A DNA stretch of 64,000 nucleotides from Rhodanobacter denitrificans (GTDB lineage Bacteria; Pseudomonadota; Gammaproteobacteria; Xanthomonadales; Rhodanobacteraceae). The translations under genes and the position numbers were made by a program. A model generated the notes under the pieces. It saw only the letters and a program-made list of their open reading frames with translations, searched no databases and was not told the origin of the DNA. This document shows positions 27,197 to 35,022 of the stretch, piece by piece. The first letter of the stretch is position 1; each line of letters begins with the position of its first letter. The stretch is taken from the NCBI GenBank assembly GCA_003241385.1, contig QFPO01000003.1:62001-126000 (forward strand), given 5' to 3'.

Positions 27197-28549
27197 TCAA
27201 TCGGCCGCGGCGCGCTCGATGCCGGCCGCGGCGACCGCGACGACGCGATCGATCTCCTCGGGCTTGATCGCGTACGGCGGCATGAAATAGATCACGTCGC
27301 CGAGCGGCCGCAGCACGACGCCGTGGTCGAGCCCATGGCGATAGACGCGCAGGCCGCGCCGCTCGCCCGGCGCGAACGGCGTGCCGTCCGCGCGGACCAG
27401 GTCGAGCGCGGCGATCATGCCGGTCTGGCGGATGCCGGCGACGTGGCGGTGGCCGGCCAGCGCCGAGAGCCGCTCGGCCAGATGCGCGGCCAACGCGCGA
27501 TTGCGCTCGAGCACCGGCTCGTCGTCGAAGATCGCCAGCGTCGCGCAGGCGGCACGGCAGGCCAGCGGATTGCCGGTGTAGCTGTGCGAATGCAGGAACG
27601 CCTTGCCGCTGGCGTAGTCGGCATAGAACGCGTCGTAGACCACCTCGGTCGCGAGCACCGCGGCCAGCGGCAGCGTGCCGCCGGTCAGGCCCTTGGACAC
27701 GCACATCAGGTCCGGCGCGACGCCGGCCTGCTCGCACGCGAACAGCGTGCCGGTGCGGCCGAAGCCGGTCGCGATCTCGTCTGCGATCAGATGCACGCCG
27801 TAGGCGTCGCAGAGCGCGCGCGCGCCGGCCAGATACGCCGGCGGATACATGCGCATGCCGGCCGCGCACTGCACCAGCGGCTCGACGATCAGGGCGCAGA
27901 TCGTCTCGCCGTGGCGCTCGAGCACCTCGCGCAGCGCGTCGAGGCAGCGCGCGGTCTCGACCTCGGCCGATTCGCCGGGCCGGCGCGTGCCACCGTCGGG
28001 CGCCGGCACCAGGAACGGCTCGAGCAGCAGCGGCGCATAGGTGCGCCGGTACAGCGCGACGTCGGTCACCGACAGCGCGCCGAGCGTCTCGCCGTGATAG
28101 CTGCCGTTGAGCGCGACGAAGCGCGTGCGCGCGCCGCGGCCGAGGTTGCGCCAGTAGTGGAACGAAAGCTTCAGCGCGACCTCGACCGCACTCGAACCGT
28201 TGTCGGCGTAGAACACGCGCGACAGGCCCGGCGGCGCGACGCGAACCAGGGCCTCGGCGAGCGCGACGGCCGGTTCGTGCGTGAAGCCGGCCAGCATGAC
28301 GTGATCGAGGCGGTCGAGCTGGTCCTTCAGCGCGGCGACGATGCGCGGATGGCGATGGCCGAGCACGTTGGTCCACCACGAACTGACCGCGTCGATCCAG
28401 CGCTGGCCGTCGTAGCCGTGCAGCCAGACGCCCTCGGCACGCTCGATCGGCAGCATCGGCAGGGTTTCGTGGTCGTGCATCTGCGTGCACGGATGCCAGA
28501 CCACGGCGAGGTCGCGCGCGGCCAGCGCGGCGGAGCGGGAAGCGGACAT
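27197..28549 (-). CDS. bioA: Adenosylmethionine-8-amino-7-oxononanoate aminotransferase
   Basis: 450 residues. A class III aminotransferase with the BioA-specific N-terminus (VWHPCTQMHDHETLPMLPIERAEGVWLHGYDG) and SSWWTNVLGHRHPRI. It keeps NGSSAVEVALKLSFHYW, LNGSYHGETLGALSV, the Asp of IADEIATGFGRTG and the PLP Lys286 in CVSKGLTGG. It converts KAPA to DAPA using S-adenosylmethionine as amino donor in biotin synthesis. No other bio genes are in the window. It diverges from gspG with 47 bases between the starts. Confidence 0.96.
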   Translation of the reverse strand: MSASRSAALAARDLAVVWHPCTQMHDHETLPMLPIERAEGVWLHGYDGQRWIDAVSSWWTNVLGHRHPRIVAALKDQLDRLDHVMLAGFTHEPAVALAEALVRVAPPGLSRVFYADNGSSAVEVALKLSFHYWRNLGRGARTRFVALNGSYHGETLGALSVTDVALYRRTYAPLLLEPFLVPAPDGGTRRPGESAEVETARCLDALREVLERHGETICALIVEPLVQCAAGMRMYPPAYLAGARALCDAYGVHLIADEIATGFGRTGTLFACEQAGVAPDLMCVSKGLTGGTLPLAAVLATEVVYDAFYADYASGKAFLHSHSYTGNPLACRAACATLAIFDDEPVLERNRALAAHLAERLSALAGHRHVAGIRQTGMIAALDLVRADGTPFAPGERRGLRVYRHGLDHGVVLRPLGDVIYFMPPYAIKPEEIDRVVAVAAAGIERAAAD

Positions 28550-28553
28550 GGCT

Positions 28554-28562
28554 TGCTATGAT
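28554..28562 (+). promoter_or_regulatory. Extended -10 promoter of the gsp operon
   Basis: TG-C-TATGAT is an extended -10 with a strong -10 hexamer, 34 bases before the gspG ATG. A -35 is not apparent, which is usual for extended -10 promoters. It lies directly at the 5' end of bioA. Confidence 0.5.
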
Positions 28563-28596
28563 CGGCGCCACCTCGCATCCGCACAAGTAGCCGATC

Positions 28597-29040
28597 ATGC
28601 GCCTGCCTCCGTTCCGATCCCTGCGCCATGCGCGCGGTTTCACGCTGCTGGAGATCATCGTCGTCGTCGTGATCATCGGCATCCTCGCCGCGATCGTCGT
28701 GCCGCAGTTCATGGATCGCCCCGGCGAAGCGCGCATCACGCGCGCGCGCCAGGACATCCAGGGCATCGTCACCGCGCTCAATCTCTACAAGCTCGACAAC
28801 TTCGCCTATCCGAGCGCCGCGCAGGGTCTGCAGGCGCTGGTCACGCGGCCGTCGGGACAGCCCGAGGCGCCGAACTGGAAGGGGCCGTACCTCAACCAGA
28901 TGCCGAAGGACCCGTGGGGTCGTCCGTACCAGTACCAGATGCCGGGCCAGCGCGGCGCCGTCGACGTCTACAGCTTCGGCGCCGACGGTCGCGCCGGCGG
29001 CGAGGGCGAAGCGGCCGACGTCGGCAACTGGGAATCCTGA
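28597..29040 (+). CDS. gspG: Type II secretion major pseudopilin GspG
   Basis: 147 residues. A short basic leader is cut before Phe in RGFTLLEIIVVVVIIGILAAIVVPQFM, the type IV pilin-like N-methylation site and helix with the essential Glu at +5. The C-terminal half has GPYLNQMPKDPWGRPYQYQMPG and YSFGADGR, the GspG calcium-binding loop region. It forms the shaft of the periplasmic pseudopilus. First of five consecutive pseudopilin genes. Confidence 0.96.
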   Translation: MRLPPFRSLRHARGFTLLEIIVVVVIIGILAAIVVPQFMDRPGEARITRARQDIQGIVTALNLYKLDNFAYPSAAQGLQALVTRPSGQPEAPNWKGPYLNQMPKDPWGRPYQYQMPGQRGAVDVYSFGADGRAGGEGEAADVGNWES

Positions 29041-29048
29041 TCCGCGCG

Positions 29049-29579
29049 ATGCGCGCGCTCCGCCGCGGCCGTCATCGGGCGCCGCGCCCGCGCGCGGCGG
29101 GCTTCACGCTGATCGAAGTGCTGGTCGTGATCGTCATCGTCGGCGTGCTCGCGCTGGCAGTCACTTTGGCGGTCGGCGGATCGGCCGAACGCCGCCTGCG
29201 CGGCGAAGCCGAGCGTTTCGCGGCCCTGGTCGCGCACGCCTGCACGCAGGCCGAGCTCGGCGGGCGCGACATCGGCATCGCCGTGCTCGCCGGCGGCTAC
29301 GGCTTCAGCCGCTTCGACAGCGAGGGCTGGCTGCCGCTGCCGGACGAGGGCGAGCTGCGCCGGCGCGTCTGGCCCGAGGGCCTGACCGCCGAACTCGGCC
29401 GCGACGGCCGGCCGCTCGCGCGCAGCGCGTCCGGCGACCGGCCACAGCTGGTCTGCTTCGCCTCGGGCGAGCTGACGCCGTTCGATCTGCTGCTGCGCCT
29501 TGGCGATGCCGGCGAGGCGCAGCGCGTGCGCGGCGAGAGCGACGGCACGGTCGAGACCGAGTCGGTCGCGGCGCGATGA
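29049..29579 (+). CDS. gspH: Type II secretion minor pseudopilin GspH
   Basis: 176 residues. Prepilin cleavage site and helix AGFTLIEVLVVIVIVGVLALAVTLAVGG, then an ERRLRGEAERFAALVAHACTQAELGGRDIGI segment typical of GspH. It starts 8 bases after the gspG stop. GspH belongs to the minor pseudopilins at or near the pilus tip. Confidence 0.88.
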   Translation: MRALRRGRHRAPRPRAAGFTLIEVLVVIVIVGVLALAVTLAVGGSAERRLRGEAERFAALVAHACTQAELGGRDIGIAVLAGGYGFSRFDSEGWLPLPDEGELRRRVWPEGLTAELGRDGRPLARSASGDRPQLVCFASGELTPFDLLLRLGDAGEAQRVRGESDGTVETESVAAR

Positions 29580-29592
29580 GGAGCGCATCGGC

Positions 29593-29967
29593 ATGAGGCG
29601 CGCGCGCACCGGCTTCACGCTGCTGGAGGTCATGATCGCGCTGGCCGTGGTCGCGATCGCGCTGCTCGCGCTGACGCGCGGCGCGGCGCTCGAGGTGGCC
29701 GCCTTCGACGCGGTGCGCGAGCGCACGCTGGCCGGCTGGATCGCCGCCGACGTGCTGACCGAGACGCGTCTGACCACGGCACTGCCGGCGACCGGGCGCC
29801 GCGACGGCCGGCTGCGCTACGCGGCACGCGACTGGCGCTGGACGCTCGACGTGCAGGCCACGCCGGACCCGGCGATCCGCCGCCTCGACGTCGCCGTGTT
29901 CGCCGACGGCGCGGATGCCGCCTCGGCGACACTGAGCGGCTTCGCGGCGCAGGAGCCGCAGCCGTGA
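29593..29967 (+). CDS. gspI: Type II secretion minor pseudopilin GspI
   Basis: 124 residues. TGFTLLEVMIALAVVAIALLALTRGAA is the prepilin site and helix; AGWIAADVLTETRL and WRWTLDVQ correspond to the conserved GspI body. ATG 29593 follows GAGGAGCG. GspI is part of the I-J-K tip complex. Its end overlaps gspJ by four bases (GTGA). Confidence 0.9.
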   Translation: MRRARTGFTLLEVMIALAVVAIALLALTRGAALEVAAFDAVRERTLAGWIAADVLTETRLTTALPATGRRDGRLRYAARDWRWTLDVQATPDPAIRRLDVAVFADGADAASATLSGFAAQEPQP

Positions 29968-30611
29968 ACCGGCGCGCCGCGGCGTCCGGTTTCACGCTGG
30001 TCGAGCTGCTGGTCGCGCTGACGGTGTTCGCGGCGCTGGCCGCGATCGCCTACGGCGCGCTCGACCGCATCGCCCAGGTGCGCGGCGCGCTTGCCGCCGA
30101 GCAGGACCGCTTCGGCGCCGTGGTCCGCAGCGTGTCGGACCTCGCGCGCGATCTGCGCCAGGCGATCTCGCGCCCGGTGCGCGGCAATTACGGCGAGCTG
30201 CGCCCGGCCCTGGTCGGCACGCCCGATCACGTCGAGCTGACGCGGCTGGGTTTCGCCAATCCGCTGGCGGCCACACGCAGCAATCTGGAGCGCGTGGTCT
30301 GGGGCCTGGACGAGCGCGCCTTGCGCCAGGGCCGCTACGCGGTGCTCGACCGCGCGCCGACGACGGCACCGGCCACGCGCACGCGCCTGGACGACGTCGA
30401 CGGGCTGCGCCTGCGCTACCTCGGCGGCGACGGCGCCTGGCGCGAATACTGGCCGCCGGACGGCGCCGATCCGGCGCTGCTGCCGCGGGCGGTCGAGCTG
30501 CGCCTGGCGCTGCCGGACCTCGGCGAGCTGCGCCGCGTGCTGGCGCTGCCGGCGTCGCTGCCGCCGCTCGCGCCCGACGCGGCACCGCCCGCCGCAGCGG
30601 AGGCGCCGTGA
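29964..30611 (+). CDS. gspJ: Type II secretion minor pseudopilin GspJ
   Basis: 215 residues, GTG start in a GTGA overlap with gspI. Prepilin site SGFTLVELLVALTVFAALAAIAYGALD, then DRFGAVVRSVSDLARDLRQAISRPVR, a typical GspJ helix, and WREYWPP near the C-terminus. A proline/alanine-rich C-terminal tail (about 20 residues) looks longer than usual. Part of the pseudopilus tip. Confidence 0.92.
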   Translation: MNRRAAASGFTLVELLVALTVFAALAAIAYGALDRIAQVRGALAAEQDRFGAVVRSVSDLARDLRQAISRPVRGNYGELRPALVGTPDHVELTRLGFANPLAATRSNLERVVWGLDERALRQGRYAVLDRAPTTAPATRTRLDDVDGLRLRYLGGDGAWREYWPPDGADPALLPRAVELRLALPDLGELRRVLALPASLPPLAPDAAPPAAAEAP

Positions 30612-31597
30612 CCGGGCCTCGCGCACCGCTGCCGGCGCGGCCGCGCGGCATCGCGCTGATCGTCGCCCTGCTCGTCGTCGCGCTGGCGGTGATCCTGCTG
30701 GCCGCCCTGCTCGATCGCGGCGAGCTCGCGCTGGCACGTGCGCGCAACGTGCTGCGCGGCGAGCAGGCGCAGGCCTATGCCGGCGGCCTGGAAGCCTATG
30801 CCGCCCAGGTGCTGCTGCGCACGCGCAGCGAAGGCGCGCGCGTCGACCACCACGGCAGCGCCTGGAACACGCCGATGCCGGCGCAGCCGGTGCCGGGCGG
30901 CGTCATCAGCGGCCGCCTGCGCGATCTCAACGGCTGCTTCAATCTCAACAATCTCGCGCCGGGCCGCCCCGATCTCGCCGCCTGGCAGCGCGTGTTCCGC
31001 CGGCTCGCGCTGGTGCGCGGCGCCGACCCGGCGCTGACCGAGGCGCTGACCGACTGGCTCGGCGGCGGCGCCGGCAGCGACGAGGGCGCCTATCTCGCAC
31101 AGCCGGTGCCGTACCGTCCGGCGCGGCGCGCGTTCGCGCACGCCTCGGAGCTGCGTCTGGTGCGCGGCGTCGGCAGCGAGACCTATGCGCGGCTGGCCCC
31201 GTACGTCTGCGCGCTGCCGGCCGGCACCCGGCTCAACGTCAACACGGCCGGCGTGCCGCTGCTGATGGCGCTGGCCGATACGGTCACGCAGAGCGTCGCC
31301 GAGCGTGCCTGGAGCAACGGCCAGGCGCACTGGACCGACGTGGCCGCGTTCCAGACCTTCCTGCAGGGCGCCGGCGTCGCGCTCGAGCCCTCGACGCTGC
31401 GCCTGCTCGGCGTCCAGAGCAGCTATTTCATCGCGCGCGGCCAGATCCTGCTCGACGACCTGCCGTTCGTGTTTACGAGCCTGATCGAGTACCGTGAAGG
31501 CGCCGGCATCCGTGTGCTGGCGCGCAGCCGCGGCGCCGACGATGCCTGGGAGCTGCCGCCGGCCGCGCCGTTGCCGGACGATCTGGCGCGGCGCTGA
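30608..31597 (+). CDS. gspK: Type II secretion minor pseudopilin GspK
   Basis: 329 residues, GTG start overlapping gspJ. The prepilin segment RGIALIVALLVVALAVILLA lacks Glu at +5, as usual for GspK. The body has LRDLNGCFNLNNL, LTDWLGGG, FAHASELRLVRGVG and LPAGTRLNVNTAG, the SAM-like repeats of the tip protein. The pseudopilin run ends here; gspL, M, N, C, D, E, F do not follow, so the rest of the secretion machine is elsewhere or upstream components lie outside this window. Confidence 0.93.
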   Translation: MTGPRAPLPARPRGIALIVALLVVALAVILLAALLDRGELALARARNVLRGEQAQAYAGGLEAYAAQVLLRTRSEGARVDHHGSAWNTPMPAQPVPGGVISGRLRDLNGCFNLNNLAPGRPDLAAWQRVFRRLALVRGADPALTEALTDWLGGGAGSDEGAYLAQPVPYRPARRAFAHASELRLVRGVGSETYARLAPYVCALPAGTRLNVNTAGVPLLMALADTVTQSVAERAWSNGQAHWTDVAAFQTFLQGAGVALEPSTLRLLGVQSSYFIARGQILLDDLPFVFTSLIEYREGAGIRVLARSRGADDAWELPPAAPLPDDLARR

Positions 31598-31612
31598 GCG
31601 GCACGCGGCCGG

Positions 31613-32320
31613 TCACGCCGGATCGGCCGGTGCGGGCGATCCGGCGGCGTCGATCCGCGCCAGCCGGTAGCCGATCCGCGGCAGTGTGTGGATCAGCTTG
31701 ACCTCGAACGGTCCGTCGACGCTGCGGCGCAGCTCGTAGACGTGCGAGCGCAGCATGTCGCCGTCGGGCGGCATGTCGCCCCACAGCGCGTGCTCCAGAC
31801 GTTCGCGCGTGACCGCGGCCGGGCTGGCCTGCATCAGCACCTCCAGCAGCTTGCGGCAGGCCGGATACAGATGCAGCACGCGGCCGCCGCGCGTGACGTC
31901 GAGCGTCGACAGGTCCAGCCGCAGATCGTCGATCTGCAGCACGCGGCTGCGGCCGCGGCCGCGCGCACGCGCGACCAGCGCCTCCAGGCGCACCTCCAGC
32001 TCCGGCAGCGCGAACGGCTTGGTCAGGTAATCGTCGGCGCCGGCGCGGAAGCCGGCGATCTTGTCGGGCAGTTCGTCGCGCGCGGTCAGCATCAGCACCG
32101 GCGTGTCGACGTTCTGCTCGCGCAGCGCCTGCAGCACCTGGCGGCCGTCCATCCGCGGCAGCATCCAGTCGAGCACGATTGCGTCGTAGCGCTGCGTGGT
32201 CGCCAGATGGAAACCGGTCGGACCGTCCGGCGCGGCGTCGAGCGTATGGCCGCGCGCCTCGAAGTACTCGAAGAGATTGGCGACCAGGCTGCGATTGTCC
32301 TCTACGACCAGCACGCGCAT
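31613..32320 (-). CDS. OmpR-family response regulator of the eptA locus
   Basis: 235 residues. Receiver domain with acidic pocket VVEDN, phospho-acceptor Asp in AIVLDWMLPRMDG and Lys in LTKPFALPELEVRL; C-terminal winged helix with RERLEHALWGDMPPDGDMLRSHVYELRRSVDGPFEVKLIHTLPRIGYRL. It is divergent from PAP2-eptA-kinase, so its partner is very likely the kinase at 35023-36363. The organisation recalls PmrAB and ColRS, which control lipid A phosphoethanolamine modification. I start at MRVLVVEDN; the longer frame is Arg-rich and spans the promoter region. Confidence 0.92.
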   Translation of the reverse strand: MRVLVVEDNRSLVANLFEYFEARGHTLDAAPDGPTGFHLATTQRYDAIVLDWMLPRMDGRQVLQALREQNVDTPVLMLTARDELPDKIAGFRAGADDYLTKPFALPELEVRLEALVARARGRGRSRVLQIDDLRLDLSTLDVTRGGRVLHLYPACRKLLEVLMQASPAAVTRERLEHALWGDMPPDGDMLRSHVYELRRSVDGPFEVKLIHTLPRIGYRLARIDAAGSPAPADPA

Positions 32321-32419
32321 CGGTGGACGGTCCCTGCGGCGCGACCGGCGCCGCGCAATCGACGGCGCCGCGGCCGTGCGGCGGAACGCGGGCGGCGCCG
32401 CGGCATTCTGGCACGCCGC

Positions 32420-32458
32420 GGCAACGATCCGGCAACATCGTTCCGACCGGATTCCGAC
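32420..32458. promoter_or_regulatory. Four 11-bp-phased half-sites, candidate response-regulator operator
   Basis: GGCAAC at 32420 and 32431, then TCCGAC at 32442 and 32453, each on an 11-base period (the latter pair is TTCCGAC-N4-TTCCGAC). Direct repeats on this period are the hallmark of OmpR/PhoB-family binding. They lie between the divergent regulator and PAP2 genes, and GACAAT at 32455-32460 could be the -10 box of the PAP2 operon. Confidence 0.6.
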
Positions 32459-32516
32459 AATGCCGCGCCGACCATGCCGACGCGCCGACGAGGGCGTGCC
32501 GGTCGACCGCTGCCCG

Positions 32517-33287
32517 ATGGATGCTCCGCTTTCCGTGTCGCCGCTGGCCCTGCCGGCCGCCGCGATGCCCACGCCGGCCACGGGCCCGGCGTTCTACCGG
32601 CGCATGCTGGTCGGACCGCTGCTCGCGCTCGCCGCCGCGAGCGTGGTGTTGTGGACCTTCGGCGGCGACCGCTGGCTGGCCGACCGGCTCTACGGCTGGG
32701 AAGGCCACGCCTGGACGCTGAAGTCGCACCTGCTGACCGCGACCGTGCTGCACGACGCCGGCAAGCACACGATGACCGCGCTGTGGCTGGCGACCGCGGC
32801 GGCCTGGCTGACCGCGACGATCCGGCCGCAGCTGACGGCGTGGCGGCGGCCGCTGGCGTATCTGACGCTGACGACGCTGGTGGCGACGCTGCTGGTGTCG
32901 TGGATCAAGTCCTGGTCCGACGTCGACTGCCCGTGGGACCTGCTCCGCTACGGCGGCGACCGGCCGTGGCTGGGCCTGTTCGCGGCCCGTCCGGACGGCC
33001 TGCCGCGCGGCGTGTGCTTTCCGGCCGGCCACGCCAGTGCCGGCTACGCCTGGGTCGCGACCTATTTCTTCGCGCGTGCGACGCGGCCGCGCTGGCGGCG
33101 CCGGGCGCTGGCCGCCGCGCTCGGCCTCGGCCTGGCGTTCGGCATCGCCCAGCAGCTGCGCGGCGCGCACTTCCTCTCGCACGATCTGTGGACGCTGGCG
33201 ATCTGCTGGCTGGTCGCGCTGGCCGGCTACGCGCTGGCGCTGGACCCGTCCCTGCGCCGCGGCACGGCGACGGCGCAGGCGCGATGA
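32517..33287 (+). CDS. PAP2-family membrane phosphatase
   Basis: 256 residues, about six membrane segments. The acid-phosphatase motifs are present: KSWSDVDCPWDL (first motif region), FPAGHASAGYAW (PSGH-like motif with catalytic His) and HFLSHDLWTLAICW (SR-x6-H-x3-D-like motif). It removes phosphate from membrane lipid phosphates such as undecaprenyl pyrophosphate or lipid A. The start is uncertain: in-frame ATGs occur at 32460, 32517 and 32565, none with a clear ribosome site; I take 32517. Its stop overlaps the eptA start (ATGA), so coupled synthesis with the lipid A transferase is likely. Confidence 0.85.
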   Translation: MDAPLSVSPLALPAAAMPTPATGPAFYRRMLVGPLLALAAASVVLWTFGGDRWLADRLYGWEGHAWTLKSHLLTATVLHDAGKHTMTALWLATAAAWLTATIRPQLTAWRRPLAYLTLTTLVATLLVSWIKSWSDVDCPWDLLRYGGDRPWLGLFAARPDGLPRGVCFPAGHASAGYAWVATYFFARATRPRWRRRALAAALGLGLAFGIAQQLRGAHFLSHDLWTLAICWLVALAGYALALDPSLRRGTATAQAR

Positions 33288-34963
33288 GCGCGGTCGTACA
33301 CGACGCCCTGCCGGACCGCCGCATCGGCACCGGCTGGACGCGCCCGACGCTCGGCAGCGAGACGCTGGCGCTGCTGGTCGCCGCGTATCTGGCACTGGCC
33401 TGCAACGGCGCGTTCTGGAGCGCGGTGGACGCCAGCGGCAGCCTCGGCGGCGCGGCCGCGATCACCGTCGCGAGCCTGTTCGTGATGCTGACCGCGGCGA
33501 ACTGGCTGCTGCTGTGCCTGCTGACCAGCCGCCGCACCGCCAAGCCGGTGCTCACCGTGTTGCTGATCGTCAGCGCGATGGCGGCCTACTACATGCGCGC
33601 CTACACGGTCTATCTGGACCCGGACATGGTCCGTACGATCCTGCACACCGACGGCAAGGAATCGCGCGAGCTGATCGCGCCGGGCATGTTCGCCAGCGTG
33701 CTGACGTTCGGCGTGCTGCCGGCGCTGGCGCTCTGGCGCGTGCGCATCCGCCGCCGGCCGCCGGGCCGCGCGCTGCTGATCCGCGCCGCAGCGCTGATCA
33801 CGGCGCCGGCGCTGCTGGCGGCGGCCGCGCTGGTCTCGTTCCAGGACGTGGCCGCGCTGCTGCGCAACCATCGCGAGATCCGCCATCTGGCCACGCCCGG
33901 CAACTATCTGGTCTCGCTGGCGCGCGTGATCGCCGAGGACGGCGCCGCCAAACAGCGCAGCCGCGAACCGGTCGGCACCGACGCGCACGTCGTCGCGGCC
34001 GCGCAGCGCGAGCCGCGACTGCTCGTGATCGTCGTCGGCGAGACCGCACGCGCGCAGAACTGGGGCCTGGACGGCTATGCGCGGCAGACCACGCCGGAGC
34101 TGGCGCGGATCGCGCCGATCAACTTCGGCGAGGTCACGTCCTGCGGGTCGAGCACCGAGGTGTCGCTGCCGTGCATGTTCTCGCCGTACGGTCGCCGCGA
34201 CTACGACAAGGACCGCATCAAGCATTCCGAATCGCTGCTGCACGTGCTCGACCATGCCGGCATCGCGACGCTCTGGCGCGACAACCAGACCGGCTGCAAG
34301 GGCGTCTGCGACGGCCTGCCGTTCGAATCCTACGAACATGCCGACGATCCGGCGTTCTGCGATGCCGACGGCTGCCGCGACGAGGTGCTGCTGCAGGGTC
34401 TGGAGCGTCAGCTCGACCGGCCCGGCGACCAGGTCGTCGTGCTGCATCCGATCGGCAACCACGGCCCGAGCTACTACCGACGCTATCCGGCCGGCTTCGA
34501 GCGCTACACGCCGGCCTGCCGCGACGCCGAGCTCGGCCACTGCAGCCGCGAGGAGATCGTCAACGCCTACGACAACGCGCTGCTCTACACCGATCACGTG
34601 CTGGCGCGCATGATCGGCCTGCTCGCGGCGCGGCCGGACCGGCAGAGCGCGCTGATCTACGTGTCCGACCACGGCGAATCGCTCGGCGAGAACGGCCTGT
34701 ACCTGCACGGCGTGCCGTACGCGATCGCGCCGCAGACGCAGACGCGCGTGCCGATGATCGCCTGGTTGTCGCCGGCCTGGCTGGCGCGCAGCGGCCTCGA
34801 CACGGACTGCCTGCGCGAGCGCGCACGCCGCCCGGCCAGCCACGACAACCTGTTCCACAGCGTGCTCGGACTGCTCGACGTCGCCACGTCGGTCTACGAC
34901 GCGCAGCTCGACCTGTTCGCCGGCTGCCGGCGGCCGGTGCTCGCGGACGCCGGTGCGCGCTGA
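33284..34963 (+). CDS. eptA: Lipid A phosphoethanolamine transferase (EptA family)
   Basis: 559 residues. Five N-terminal membrane segments (to about residue 187), then a periplasmic alkaline-phosphatase-like sulfatase domain. Zn ligands and nucleophile are visible: VVGETARAQNW (E253), SCGSSTEVSLPCMFS (nucleophile T291), HPIGNHGPSYYRRYP and ISDHGES-like VSDHGESLGENG. It transfers phosphoethanolamine from phosphatidylethanolamine to lipid A and lowers binding of polymyxin-type cationic peptides. Translationally coupled to the PAP2 gene and followed by the kinase, it is likely a target of the divergent regulator. Confidence 0.93.
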   Translation: MSAVVHDALPDRRIGTGWTRPTLGSETLALLVAAYLALACNGAFWSAVDASGSLGGAAAITVASLFVMLTAANWLLLCLLTSRRTAKPVLTVLLIVSAMAAYYMRAYTVYLDPDMVRTILHTDGKESRELIAPGMFASVLTFGVLPALALWRVRIRRRPPGRALLIRAAALITAPALLAAAALVSFQDVAALLRNHREIRHLATPGNYLVSLARVIAEDGAAKQRSREPVGTDAHVVAAAQREPRLLVIVVGETARAQNWGLDGYARQTTPELARIAPINFGEVTSCGSSTEVSLPCMFSPYGRRDYDKDRIKHSESLLHVLDHAGIATLWRDNQTGCKGVCDGLPFESYEHADDPAFCDADGCRDEVLLQGLERQLDRPGDQVVVLHPIGNHGPSYYRRYPAGFERYTPACRDAELGHCSREEIVNAYDNALLYTDHVLARMIGLLAARPDRQSALIYVSDHGESLGENGLYLHGVPYAIAPQTQTRVPMIAWLSPAWLARSGLDTDCLRERARRPASHDNLFHSVLGLLDVATSVYDAQLDLFAGCRRPVLADAGAR

Positions 34964-34983
34964 TCGGCCGGTGCAGCGGCCGG

Positions 34984-34989
34984 TATGAT
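34984..34989 (+). promoter_or_regulatory. Possible internal -10 box upstream of the kinase gene
   Basis: TATGAT in the 59-base gap between eptA and the kinase. No clear -35. It could give basal kinase expression independent of the operon promoter. Confidence 0.3.
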
Positions 34990-35022
34990 CGGCGCCATGC
35001 CGAGCCCGTGCGAATACTGGCG

